Positions 1 to 5,077 of a stretch of 5,892 nt of DNA are shown here, piece after piece. The notes beneath the pieces were generated by a model, which saw only the letters and a list, made by a program, of their open reading frames with translations, did not search any database and was not told where the DNA came from. Position 1 is the stretch's first letter. Each line of letters starts with the position of its first letter. The stretch covers positions 1 to 5,892 of the forward strand of contig JASHZU010000450.1 in assembly GCA_030042375.1 (NCBI GenBank), written 5' to 3'. Source of the DNA: Verrucomicrobiia bacterium (GTDB lineage Bacteria > Verrucomicrobiota > Verrucomicrobiae > Limisphaerales > UBA11358). The translations under genes were made by a program, and so were the position numbers.

Positions 1-344
1 CTGCCCAGGTGCAGCACGACGACGGGGGCTTTTACGCGCGTGGCAAATTCAAATGTCTTGAGCGTATGCTTGATGGCCAATTGCCGGTCGAGGTCCTCGC
101 CGGCGGAAAATTCGTAAAGGTTCGGCGCGGCCTGCAGGACGCCGATGGGCAGCGGACAAAAGTTGTGGAGGCTGGAGATTTTGATTTCGCCCGCATCCAC
201 GGCTTCGAGGATTCCCGGCACCAGGCTGAGGCGAATGCCGTGGCTCAGCTCGGCATGGTCAAAGCCCAATTCGCGGATTTCGCGCAACATGGTGCGGCCA
301 TCCGTGTGGCGATGGGAATTCCAGCAGGTCGAAAAGGAGTACAT
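1..344 (-). CDS. Sugar phosphate isomerase/epimerase (xylose isomerase-like TIM barrel), C-terminus outside window
   Basis: The minus strand is open from an ATG at 344 to the left edge, giving 114 complete codons with no stop. The protein begins MYSFSTCWNSHRHTDG and continues with LREIRELGFDHAELSHG, a helix then strand typical of the first barrel repeat of the xylose isomerase-like family (AP endonuclease family 2 fold). Next come IKISSLHNFCPLP (residues about 55-66, second strand) and VKAPVVVLHLG (about 104-114, third strand with the usual metal-site-type His). Family members isomerise or epimerise sugars or sugar acids, usually with a divalent metal in the cytoplasm; the substrate cannot be told from this fragment. 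An in-frame TAA lies shortly upstream of the ATG and no other good start intervenes. There is no obvious Shine-Dalgarno. It lies downstream of rpsU on the same strand, separated by a strong terminator, so it is probably a separate transcription unit. Confidence 0.85.
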   Translation of the reverse strand, partial: MYSFSTCWNSHRHTDGRTMLREIRELGFDHAELSHGIRLSLVPGILEAVDAGEIKISSLHNFCPLPIGVLQAAPNLYEFSAGEDLDRQLAIKHTLKTFEFATRVKAPVVVLHLG

Positions 345-364
345 GGATTCAGCGTTGAAGCGTT

Positions 365-405
365 AAAACAAAAAAGCGTTGGAACGGCCTACCCGCTCCA
401 ACGCT
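365..405 (-). terminator. Rho-independent terminator after rpsU
   Basis: Read on the minus strand, positions 405-375 form a 13-bp stem with one mismatch: AGCGTTGGAGCGG pairs with CCGTTCCAACGCT around a 5-nt loop. It is followed directly by TTTTTTGTTTT at 374-364. It lies about 30 bp past the rpsU stop codon and 21 bp before the isomerase start. On the plus strand the hairpin is not followed by a T-run, so the terminator is directional and serves rpsU. Confidence 0.88.
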
Positions 406-434
406 CTAAATGCTTCAACACTTTACGTGTTAAA

Positions 435-632
435 TTATAAATCCGCGTAACGGGCGGATAACATCGCCGAAAAGCGCGCGGCTTTTTCTTTACGCCGGCG
501 GCGTTCACTCGGCTTTTCAAAATGCCGGTGATTGCGCACGACTTTAAGCGTGCCTTCGCGGTCCACTTTTTTCTTCAAACGGCGCAATGCGCGGTCCACT
601 GGCTCGCCCTTTTTCAATTTAATTTCTGTCAA
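435..632 (-). CDS. rpsU: 30S ribosomal protein bS21
   Basis: This 65-residue, strongly basic protein matches bS21: KLKKGEPVDRALRRLKKKV, then EGTLKVVRNHRHFEKPSE, then an Arg/Lys-rich tail (RRRRKEKAARF). E. coli bS21 has 71 residues, so the length is normal. bS21 sits on the platform of the small ribosomal subunit near the 3' end of 16S rRNA and helps translation initiation. The start is a TTG at 632; the frame is closed by a TGA a few codons upstream and has no ATG at this end, so the TTG is well supported. AGGA (647-644) within GAAAGGAAGTGAG lies 11 nt before it, which is a slightly long spacing. The gene appears monocistronic, with a candidate promoter at 689-716 and a strong terminator at 365-405. 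An isolated rpsU is common outside the enterobacterial rpsU-dnaG-rpoD operon. Confidence 0.96.
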   Translation of the reverse strand: MTEIKLKKGEPVDRALRRLKKKVDREGTLKVVRNHRHFEKPSERRRRKEKAARFSAMLSARYADL

Positions 633-653
633 CGCAACTCACTTCCTTTCTCA

Positions 654-672
654 TGCGGGACAACAGCCCGCA
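654..672 (-). promoter_or_regulatory. Leader hairpin upstream of rpsU
   Basis: TGCGGG and CCCGCA form a 6-bp perfect stem around a 7-nt loop in the presumed rpsU leader. It ends just before the purine-rich GAAAGGAAGTGAG ribosome-binding region. The position would suit control of ribosome access or protection of the mRNA 5' end. Ribosomal protein leaders are often autoregulated, but nothing here proves binding by bS21. Confidence 0.4.
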
Positions 673-688
673 AAATAAATGAACGCAT

Positions 689-716
689 AGCTTATGTTTT
701 GGGCGAATAAAGTCAA
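689..716 (-). promoter_or_regulatory. rpsU: Candidate promoter of rpsU
   Basis: On the minus strand TTGACT (716-711) is a five-of-six match to the sigma-70 -35 box. It is followed after 16 nt by TAAGCT (694-689), a weak -10 match. The AT-rich stretch between and the location about 55-80 bp before the rpsU start fit a promoter. The -10 assignment is uncertain. Confidence 0.4.
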
Positions 717-779
717 TGAGGAAAAAACGCACAAAAGATGATGTCTCGAACGTAAATCCCTCTCGCGAACTGCCGCAAG

Positions 780-862
780 GTTTTGGAGTGCGCTAGTCCT
801 CTAGCGCTTTAGTTGGATGCTGAACGGTTTGATAGCGGCAGAAGACTGCCGCACTCCAAAAC
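780..862. repeat. Palindromic intergenic repeat (two inverted hairpin units)
   Basis: Two 28-nt units face each other: 780-807 and, inverted, 835-862, with a 27-nt spacer. Each consists of an outer arm, GTTTTGGAGTGCG, and an inner 7-bp stem with a tetraloop. The left stem is GCGCTAG-TCCT-CTAGCGC (790-807). The right stem is GCGGCAG-AAGA-CTGCCGC (835-852). Compared in the same orientation the units match at 23 of 28 positions. Four of the five differences form two compensated base pairs and the fifth is in the loop. The outer arms pair perfectly over 13 nt, so the whole element can also fold as one long structure. It resembles REP/BIME-type or MITE-like repeats. My recollection is that similar GGAGTGCGGCAG/CTGCCGCACTCC elements are abundant in Pedosphaera-like Verrucomicrobiota, but copy number cannot be checked here. 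Confidence 0.85.
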
Positions 863-872
863 GCAAGCGCTT

Positions 873-1046
873 TTATTCGAGGTCTTTAGGGGGATGAACC
901 ACCGAAGCTTTAGCCTGACGATTATCCTCCTGAATTTCAGCTTTGCAGCAAACGTCAGCGAAATAGCCCGCCGGGCGCATAGGAATGGGTTCGATTTGAG
1001 AACGGAAATTGACTTTCATTTTTCGAGAACGGCGAGCAATTTTCAT
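873..1046 (-). CDS. Possible small protein of 57 residues, function unknown
   Basis: The minus strand has an open frame from ATG at 1046 to TAA at 875-873; an internal ATG at 1019 would give 48 residues. The product begins MKIARRSRKMKVNFRSQIEP, continues IPMRPAGYFADVCCKAEIQ, and ends KASVVHPPKDLE. It has a basic N-terminus, a Pro/Gly/aromatic MRPAGYF segment and a mixed-charge C-terminus. I do not recognise a named family, though it resembles short hypothetical proteins found beside toxin genes in soil Verrucomicrobiota; that is recollection, not proof. No toxin-like ORF follows: the stop codon is 10 bp from the palindromic repeat at 780-862, which could act as its transcript end. No clear Shine-Dalgarno is present. 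It could equally be an orphan remnant or a chance ORF. Confidence 0.45.
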   Translation of the reverse strand: MKIARRSRKMKVNFRSQIEPIPMRPAGYFADVCCKAEIQEDNRQAKASVVHPPKDLE

Positions 1047-1146
1047 GAGCTAAAGATAGCCTGCATTCAGCCTGGCATCGGGTTTTTTGCAGAGGGAAAG
1101 TATCCTATGCCAAACCAGGCCGTGGCAATGATAAAAACGCCTCGAA

Positions 1147-1154
1147 ATTATAAT
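1147..1154. promoter_or_regulatory. Palindromic -10-like box ATTATAAT in the gap before the LOG gene
   Basis: ATTATAAT contains a perfect TATAAT on both strands. On the plus strand it would give a leader of about 100 nt for the LOG gene, containing the hairpin at 1186-1212. On the minus strand it would give a leader of about 95 nt for the small ORF starting at 1046. No good -35 hexamer is found at the right spacing on either strand, so this is only a candidate. Confidence 0.25.
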
Positions 1155-1185
1155 CGTCAGCCGATTGCCATTCCTTTCATTCATT

Positions 1186-1212
1186 TGGCGGCTCTCTGCC
1201 GAGGAGCCGCTA
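1186..1212. repeat. Hairpin-forming inverted repeat upstream of the LOG gene
   Basis: GCGGCTC (1188-1194) and GAGCCGC (1204-1210) form a perfect 7-bp stem around a 9-nt loop; one G-T and one T-A pair extend it to 1186-1212. It lies 48-74 bp before the LOG start codon. No T-run follows on either strand, so it is not a classical terminator. It may be an operator, a leader structure, or a degraded relative of the repeat at 780-862; its function is unknown. Confidence 0.4.
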
Positions 1213-1219
1213 CGCTTTC

Positions 1220-1248
1220 TTGCTTTTGCCTCCCGCTGAATCTATTTT
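1220..1248 (+). promoter_or_regulatory. Candidate promoter of the LOG-family gene
   Basis: TTGCTT (1220-1225) and TATTTT (1243-1248) are separated by exactly 17 nt and precede the ATG at 1260. Both hexamers are imperfect. The short distance would give a leader of only a few bases, which fits the absence of any Shine-Dalgarno before this ATG. Confidence 0.3.
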
Positions 1249-1259
1249 TCTTACTCCAA

Positions 1260-2303
1260 ATGAAGCCAAAGAACGGAAAGAAAGAGAAATCCCCGGGAGA
1301 CCCGGAATTGCAGAAGCGCATCCAGGAACTCATCCAGTACAAGGGCGGGGGCTACAATGAAAGCGAAGTCGCGGACATCGTCGAAAACGCGCTGAAATTG
1401 CTGGTGGACGTGAAAGATACCGGTGACGTGCGGATCATCAAGACGGCATTGCGCGAGTTGCGCTACGCTTTCCGGCTGTTCGCGCCGTATATTGGCAAGC
1501 GCAAGGTGACCATCTTTGGCTCGGCGCGCATGCAGCCGGATGCGCCGGAGTACCAGCTGGCCGTCGAGTTTGGCCGCAAGATTTCTGAAGCCGGTTTCAT
1601 GGTCATTACCGGCGCCGGCAGCGGCATCATGCAGGCCGGCCACGAGGGTGCGGGACCGGCGAAAAGCTTTGGCGTCAACATCCGCCTGCCCTGGGAGCAA
1701 GCCGCCAACCCGGTCATCGCCGAGGACAAAAAGCTCGTCACCTTCAAATACTTTTTCACGCGCAAACTGATTTTCATCCGGCACTCGGATGCGATTGTGC
1801 TTTTCCCCGGTGGCTTCGGGACTTTTGACGAAGGTTGCGAAGCGCTCACGCTCATGCAAACCGGTAAGAGCCAGCTCCTGCCGCTCGTGCTGGTGGACAA
1901 ACGGGGCGGCGACTTCTGGAAGGCATGGGACGCCTATGTCCGCGACCATCTTTTGAAGGCGAAACTGATTTCGCCGGAAGACACGAGCCTTTACCAAATC
2001 ACGGACAATGTGGATGAGGCCGTGAACATCATCACGCGTTTCTATTCCAACTTTCACTCTACGCGTTTTGTTCGCGACCTGCTCGTCATTCGTTTGAAAA
2101 ATGCGCCGTCCGCTTCCGCCCTGGCGAAGATCAGCAGCGACTTTGCCAATATCATCGTCGAGGGAAAAATTGAGGTCATCAAACCAACGCAAGATGAAAT
2201 CGAAGACAACGATAACCTGGACCTCGCGCGAATCGCTTTTGCCTTCAACCGCCGCGATTACGGCCGCTTGCGGCAACTGTTGGATGTGCTGAACAAATTG
2301 TAA
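1260..2303 (+). CDS. LOG family protein (TIGR00730-type Rossmann fold), long form
   Basis: The 347-residue protein carries the LOG (lysine decarboxylase-like) nucleotide-binding core at about residues 83-205: VTIFGSAR (83-90), ITGAGSGIMQAGHEGA (116-131), FFTRK (165-169) and the signature PGGFGTFDE (183-191). Known LOG enzymes hydrolyse nucleoside 5'-monophosphates to base and ribose 5-phosphate, as in cytokinin activation or, for PpnN, purine nucleotide turnover; the Arg of TRK and the Glu of PGGxGTxxE are the expected catalytic residues. Typical LOGs have about 180-230 residues. This one adds an 80-residue charged, mostly helical N-terminus and a C-terminal extension of about 100 residues (from about 245), so its substrate is uncertain. 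The frame is open back to 813, but that part runs through the palindromic repeat and does not look coding. ATG 1260, starting MKPKNGKKEKSPGD, is therefore preferred. No Shine-Dalgarno is visible. It is probably transcribed alone. Confidence 0.9.
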   Translation: MKPKNGKKEKSPGDPELQKRIQELIQYKGGGYNESEVADIVENALKLLVDVKDTGDVRIIKTALRELRYAFRLFAPYIGKRKVTIFGSARMQPDAPEYQLAVEFGRKISEAGFMVITGAGSGIMQAGHEGAGPAKSFGVNIRLPWEQAANPVIAEDKKLVTFKYFFTRKLIFIRHSDAIVLFPGGFGTFDEGCEALTLMQTGKSQLLPLVLVDKRGGDFWKAWDAYVRDHLLKAKLISPEDTSLYQITDNVDEAVNIITRFYSNFHSTRFVRDLLVIRLKNAPSASALAKISSDFANIIVEGKIEVIKPTQDEIEDNDNLDLARIAFAFNRRDYGRLRQLLDVLNKL

Positions 2304-2411
2304 CCATTGGGTTATCACTTCGTCTGTGAAATTGTCTGTTTTTTGCGGCGGGAAACCTTTATGCTTGCCGCACAACACGTTGCAGTCCGAGAGTTAACCC
2401 CAAAAAATCGC

Positions 2412-2427
2412 GGGGGAAATCATTTTG
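2412..2427 (+). promoter_or_regulatory. Ribosome binding site and TTG start of the TPR-sulfotransferase
   Basis: GGGGGA (2412-2417) lies 7 nt before TTG 2425. A TAA at 2395-2397 closes the frame upstream, and no ATG or GTG lies between it and the TTG. The next in-frame ATG, at codon 26 (2500), would cut into the first helical repeat. The TTG start is therefore the best choice. Confidence 0.5.
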
Positions 2428-3984
2428 CAAAACGACCTGGCCAAATTGGAACGCCAGCCGCGGGAAATTGCGCGCTGGCAAAAAGCCCAGCAACATCTCA
2501 TGGCGGGCCGCTATCCTTCGGCGCTTTCCGCCTACCATGACCTGCTCAAATCTTTTCCCGGTGTCGCGCAATTGTGGTTCGAATGCGGCATGGCGGAGGG
2601 ACGCGAACTGAATTTTGCCCAGGCGGATAACGCCCTCGCCAACGCAGCGGAACTGGGCGCGCACGATGTCCACATGCTGGTGTTGGTTGGGCAGGAATAT
2701 TTCCGGCTTCGCCGTTTTGATCGGGCGCGAACCAGTTTCCAGCGCGCAGCAGCGGCCGACCCCAATTCGGTCCACGCGCAACTTAGCATGGCTTCATGGT
2801 GGGAGCGTGAGCGCCGGCTGGCCGAGGCATGGGAATGCGTGGAAGCGTGCGCCACCAAACATCCGAAAGATCCGCAAGTGCTTTATTATCGCGCCTTCCT
2901 GATGCATCGACAGGGCCGGAACCATGACGCGGCGCTGGCATTGCAGGGCTTGGTCCAAAATGAAAATTTCGATCTCAATCTGAAAGTTTCGGTTTATCAC
3001 CTGCTTGGCGTGGTCTTGGATGCGCTCGGCCAATACGAAGATGCCTTCCGCTATTTGGGCGAAGCCAAAGCCCATACCCGAAACATCACGAACATCGATG
3101 CGCTTCTCCGCGACTACGATAAATGGGACCGCTGGCGGCGCGAACTGTTGACATCGCTGACGCCAGAAACGATCAAACAATGGCGCTCGGAAGCGGCAGC
3201 GACCCCGGCCCGCCTCGCCTTTTTGGGAGGACATCCGCGCAGCGGCACGACGTTGCTGGAACAAATTCTTGGAGCGCATCCGGACATCCGGGCTTTTGAC
3301 GAACCGGAAGCGTTTCCGCAGGAAGTGCTGGAAAGGCTTTCGGCAACAAAAGCGGCCAAAGGCCTGACGCTGTCCGAGCTCAACGGCATTTCCCCCGCGC
3401 GCCGCGCGGAAATTCGCGGGCGTTATTTTAAGAGTTTGTTGCGCGAAGTCCCGGGCGGGACGGCCACCGAACTTTTGCTCGACAAAAATCCGTCGCCGAC
3501 CCATTCGCTTCATTTGTGGCTGCGGCTTTTTCCCGAACTGAAAGTAATCATTGCTTTGCGCGACCCGCGCGATGTTGTGGTGAGTTGTTATCTGCAAAAT
3601 TTTCCGCTCAGCCCCACCACGGCGAACTTCCTTTCCCTCGAGCGCACGGCCAAACATTACGCCGATTTGATGGATGTCTGGCTGCGGTTCCGGGAGCTGG
3701 GCGAGTTTGATTGGATCGAGATGCGTTATCATGAAGTCGTGGCCAATCCGGAAGGCGAGGGGCGGCGGGTCACGGAATTTCTCGGGTTGCCGTGGCATCC
3801 GCAACAAGCCGCGCACCAGGAAATCGCCAGGAAAAAAATCCTCCATTCGCCGACCTATTTCGAAGCGGCCAAACCGGTCTACAAACAGGCCGTCGAACGG
3901 TGGCGCAATTATGCCTTCGCGCTGGGGCCGGTGCTGGAACGGCTGGCGCCTTATTGCCGGGCGTTTGGATATCCGGCAACTTGA
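2425..3984 (+). CDS. TPR repeat-containing sulfotransferase family protein
   Basis: The 519-residue protein has two parts. Residues about 13-220 are helical pairs of TPR type (for example AGRYPSALSAYHDLLKSFPG at 27-46, RLRRFDRARTSFQRAAAADP at 94-113 and LGQYEDAFRYLGEA at 201-214). Residues about 262-519 are a sulfotransferase domain. The 5'-phosphosulfate loop for the donor PAPS is FLGGHPRSGTTLLEQIL (266-282). The 3'-phosphate site is IALRDPRDVVVSCYLQNF (376-393), with Arg379, Arg382 and Ser387. FDEPEAF (291-297) follows the loop where the catalytic acidic residue is expected. The C-terminal PVYKQAVERWRNYAFAL is typical of this family. Such proteins transfer sulfate to a protein or glycan hydroxyl; the acceptor is unknown, and the TPR part probably binds it or a partner. 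No signal peptide or membrane segment is seen. It lies 121 bp after the LOG gene on the same strand, with no functional link evident. Confidence 0.9.
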   Translation: MQNDLAKLERQPREIARWQKAQQHLMAGRYPSALSAYHDLLKSFPGVAQLWFECGMAEGRELNFAQADNALANAAELGAHDVHMLVLVGQEYFRLRRFDRARTSFQRAAAADPNSVHAQLSMASWWERERRLAEAWECVEACATKHPKDPQVLYYRAFLMHRQGRNHDAALALQGLVQNENFDLNLKVSVYHLLGVVLDALGQYEDAFRYLGEAKAHTRNITNIDALLRDYDKWDRWRRELLTSLTPETIKQWRSEAAATPARLAFLGGHPRSGTTLLEQILGAHPDIRAFDEPEAFPQEVLERLSATKAAKGLTLSELNGISPARRAEIRGRYFKSLLREVPGGTATELLLDKNPSPTHSLHLWLRLFPELKVIIALRDPRDVVVSCYLQNFPLSPTTANFLSLERTAKHYADLMDVWLRFRELGEFDWIEMRYHEVVANPEGEGRRVTEFLGLPWHPQQAAHQEIARKKILHSPTYFEAAKPVYKQAVERWRNYAFALGPVLERLAPYCRAFGYPAT

Positions 3985-4009
3985 CCCCCGCGAGAAATTA
4001 GCGGATGAT
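3981..4009 (+). promoter_or_regulatory. ssrA: Candidate ssrA promoter overlapping the upstream stop codon
   Basis: TTGACC (3981-3986), a five-of-six -35 match, contains the TGA stop of the sulfotransferase gene. It is followed after 17 nt by GATGAT (4004-4009), a four-of-six -10 match. Transcription would start near 4016, leaving a leader of about 34 nt to be removed from the tmRNA precursor by RNase P. No other good promoter is seen in the 65-bp gap. Confidence 0.4.
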
Positions 4010-4017
4010 ATTCAAGC

Positions 4018-4040
4018 GCGGTTTGTTTCTTGCAGACCGC
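4018..4040 (+). other. Hairpin between the sulfotransferase gene and ssrA
   Basis: GCGGTTTG and CAGACCGC pair over 8 bp with one G-U, around a 7-nt loop. The sequence after it (AGCCTTGTTG) is not a proper U-tract, so terminator activity for the sulfotransferase gene is doubtful. If the promoter at 3981-4009 is real, the hairpin lies in the tmRNA 5' leader and could be a processing determinant. Confidence 0.35.
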
Positions 4041-4049
4041 AGCCTTGTT

Positions 4050-4399
4050 GGGGGCGCACTGGTTTCGACCTGATAAATGCGCCAGAGGCGGCATGTCGAG
4101 GATGATCGTTGGCCTCGTAAAAAATCGGTCAAAACAAAACAGCTAACGAAGAATTAGCTCTCGCGGCCTAATTGCTGCGACGTTCGCCGGCTGACGCCTG
4201 CTAGGCTGGACGAACGCCATTGCAGGCGGAGTGCGACGCGGAGACCGCGCGCGGCGCACCGACAAATTTCATGCGGACTAGGCAGTGCGACTCGCGTCCG
4301 GACGCCATCGCATAGCAGAAAAATATTTCCGGACTAAACATGTAGTCGCGGCTGGTTTGTTTGCCAGGGACGCGGGTTCAACTCCCGCCGCCTCCACCA
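4050..4399 (+). ncRNA. ssrA: Transfer-messenger RNA (tmRNA)
   Basis: This 350-nt gene has all parts of a standard one-piece tmRNA. The acceptor stem is GGGGGCG (4050-4056) paired with CGCCTCC (4389-4395), followed by encoded ACCA. A D-like segment, ACTGGTTTCGACC, follows the 5' strand. The T arm is GCGGG-TTCAACT-CCCGC (4372-4388). Pseudoknot 1 has stem CGAGG (4097-4101)/CCTCG (4113-4117) and a second stem GATCG (4104-4108)/CGGTC (4126-4130), followed by an A-rich single strand before the tag frame. The region between the tag and 4340 is rich in complementary segments, as expected for the later pseudoknots. With SmpB, tmRNA is charged with alanine, enters stalled ribosomes and adds a degradation tag. 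The 3' CCA is genome-encoded. The tmRNA 3' end is also a frequent integrase attachment site, and a restriction-gene fragment begins 21 bp downstream. Confidence 0.97.
4142..4171 (+). other. ssrA: tmRNA proteolysis tag reading frame (ANEELALAA)
   Basis: Inside the tmRNA, GCT AAC GAA GAA TTA GCT CTC GCG GCC TAA encodes ANEELALAA and a stop. The Ala-Asn start and the hydrophobic LALAA end match known tags (E. coli ANDENYALAA) that direct stalled products to ClpXP and related proteases. The resume codon is GCT at 4142, preceded by an A-rich stretch. The frame choice is clear; the exact resume codon is inferred by analogy. Confidence 0.9.
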
Positions 4400-4420
4400 T
4401 ATTTTACAATGATTTTTTGA

Positions 4421-4837
4421 AATGGCCTCGACATCCTGCCGCATCGGAAGCGGATGAATGAGTCTCAACCACCGCTTGACGAGAAATTCAAGGATACGAC
4501 CGACCCGCTGCAAATAGTGTTCCTCTGCGCCATGTGGTTGACCGGCTTCGACGCGCCAAGTTGTTCTACGGTGTATCTCGACAAGCTGATGCGGAATCAT
4601 ACGCTGATGCAGACCATCGTACGCGCCAACCGTGCTTTTCCCGGCAAACATAGCGGCATGATTGTGGATTATGCCAACGTGTTCGCCTCGCTGGAAAAGG
4701 CGCTGGCAATCTACGGGGCCGGGAACGGCGGTGAGACCCCGGTCAAGGACAAGGCCAGGCTGGTTGCTGATCTTCGCCGTGCCGTGGACATGGCGACGGC
4801 CTTCTGCGCTAGCGCCGGAGATATCGTTGAGGTCTAG
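4421..4837 (+). pseudogene. hsdR: Remnant of type I restriction endonuclease subunit R (HsdR), both ends missing
   Basis: The frame reads NGLDILPHRKRMNESQ from 4421, then DPLQIVFLCAMWLTGFDAPS, then YLDKLMRNHTLMQTIVRANR and FPGKHSGMIVDYANVFASLE. These match the second motor domain of type I restriction HsdR: helicase motif V around MWLTGFDAPSCSTVYLDK and motif VI at QTIVRANR. The sequence AIYGAGNGGETPVKDKARL then enters the HsdR C-terminal domain and stops at TAG 4835-4837. HsdR normally has around 800-1100 residues; only about 139 are present. The N-terminal nuclease domain and motor domain 1 (with the Walker motifs) are absent, as are most of the C-terminal domain and the hsdM and hsdS genes. 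Homology extends upstream of the first ATG (4454) to just after a TGA at 4418-4420, so this is a truncated remnant, not a short gene. YLDKLM in place of the usual YLDKPM suggests drift. No function is expected. Confidence 0.85.
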
Positions 4838-4846
4838 ACGAGACCT
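4830..4846 (+). other. Small hairpin at the end of the HsdR remnant
   Basis: AGGTCT and AGACCT form a 6-bp stem around AGACG, overlapping the TAG stop, with ACGATTTTC after it. It is too weak to call a terminator with confidence. The following stretch 4847-4999 shows no gene, RNA or clear repeat. Confidence 0.25.
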
Positions 4847-5016
4847 ACGATTTTCAATTATTTAGGCGCAGAGATCGCCCTGTTCACGGCACTCTCTTAA
4901 CAGCCAAGCCAGGAATTATCCCACCGCAATTTAGGTATAACATCTTCATGTTTCTATTCGGCATGGCCTCGGGATGATAGCCTGCCTAATTAAAATCTAA
5001 TGACCACCATTATTTG

Positions 5017-5022
5017 TATAAA
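5017..5022 (+). promoter_or_regulatory. Weak candidate -10 box before the polysaccharide lyase gene
   Basis: TATAAA within TTTGTATAAAACC is a five-of-six -10 match, but no -35 hexamer is recognisable 16-18 nt upstream. A transcript from here would start near 5029 and could serve an ATG at 5033, 5048 or 5120. Confidence 0.22.
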
Positions 5023-5077
5023 ACCACTATCGATGTCAGCCAGACTTATGAAACAACTTGCGGTGATATTACGGTTT

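Noticed and set aside
9..440. Plus-strand open frame of 143 codons at the left edge.
   Set aside because: It is antisense to the isomerase fragment and runs through the rpsU terminator to end at the rpsU stop region; the minus-strand frame has clear family motifs.
813..1259. N-terminal extension of the LOG frame, giving 496 residues.
   Set aside because: It runs through the palindromic repeat, has no family-like sequence, and the charged MKPKNGKKEK start at 1260 is a natural beginning.
1251..2378. Long minus-strand open frame of 375 codons.
   Set aside because: It is antisense to the LOG gene and reflects codon bias of the true frame; its translation shows no family motif.
2304..2424. Possible terminator or promoter between the LOG and sulfotransferase genes.
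   Set aside because: Only a 4-bp stem (TCAC/GTGA) some distance before a T-run and no properly spaced -35/-10 pair were seen, so neither can be supported.
2794..3846. Minus-strand open frame of 350 codons.
   Set aside because: It is antisense to the sulfotransferase gene, whose PAPS motifs make the plus strand the coding one.
3674..4105. Plus-strand frame of 143 codons spanning the end of the sulfotransferase gene and the tmRNA start.
   Set aside because: It overlaps a well-supported gene in another frame and enters a structural RNA.
4334..4651. Minus-strand frame ending in a translation containing RRRELNPRP.
   Set aside because: This is the translated reverse complement of the tmRNA 3' end, a well-known false protein in annotations, fused to antisense of the HsdR remnant.
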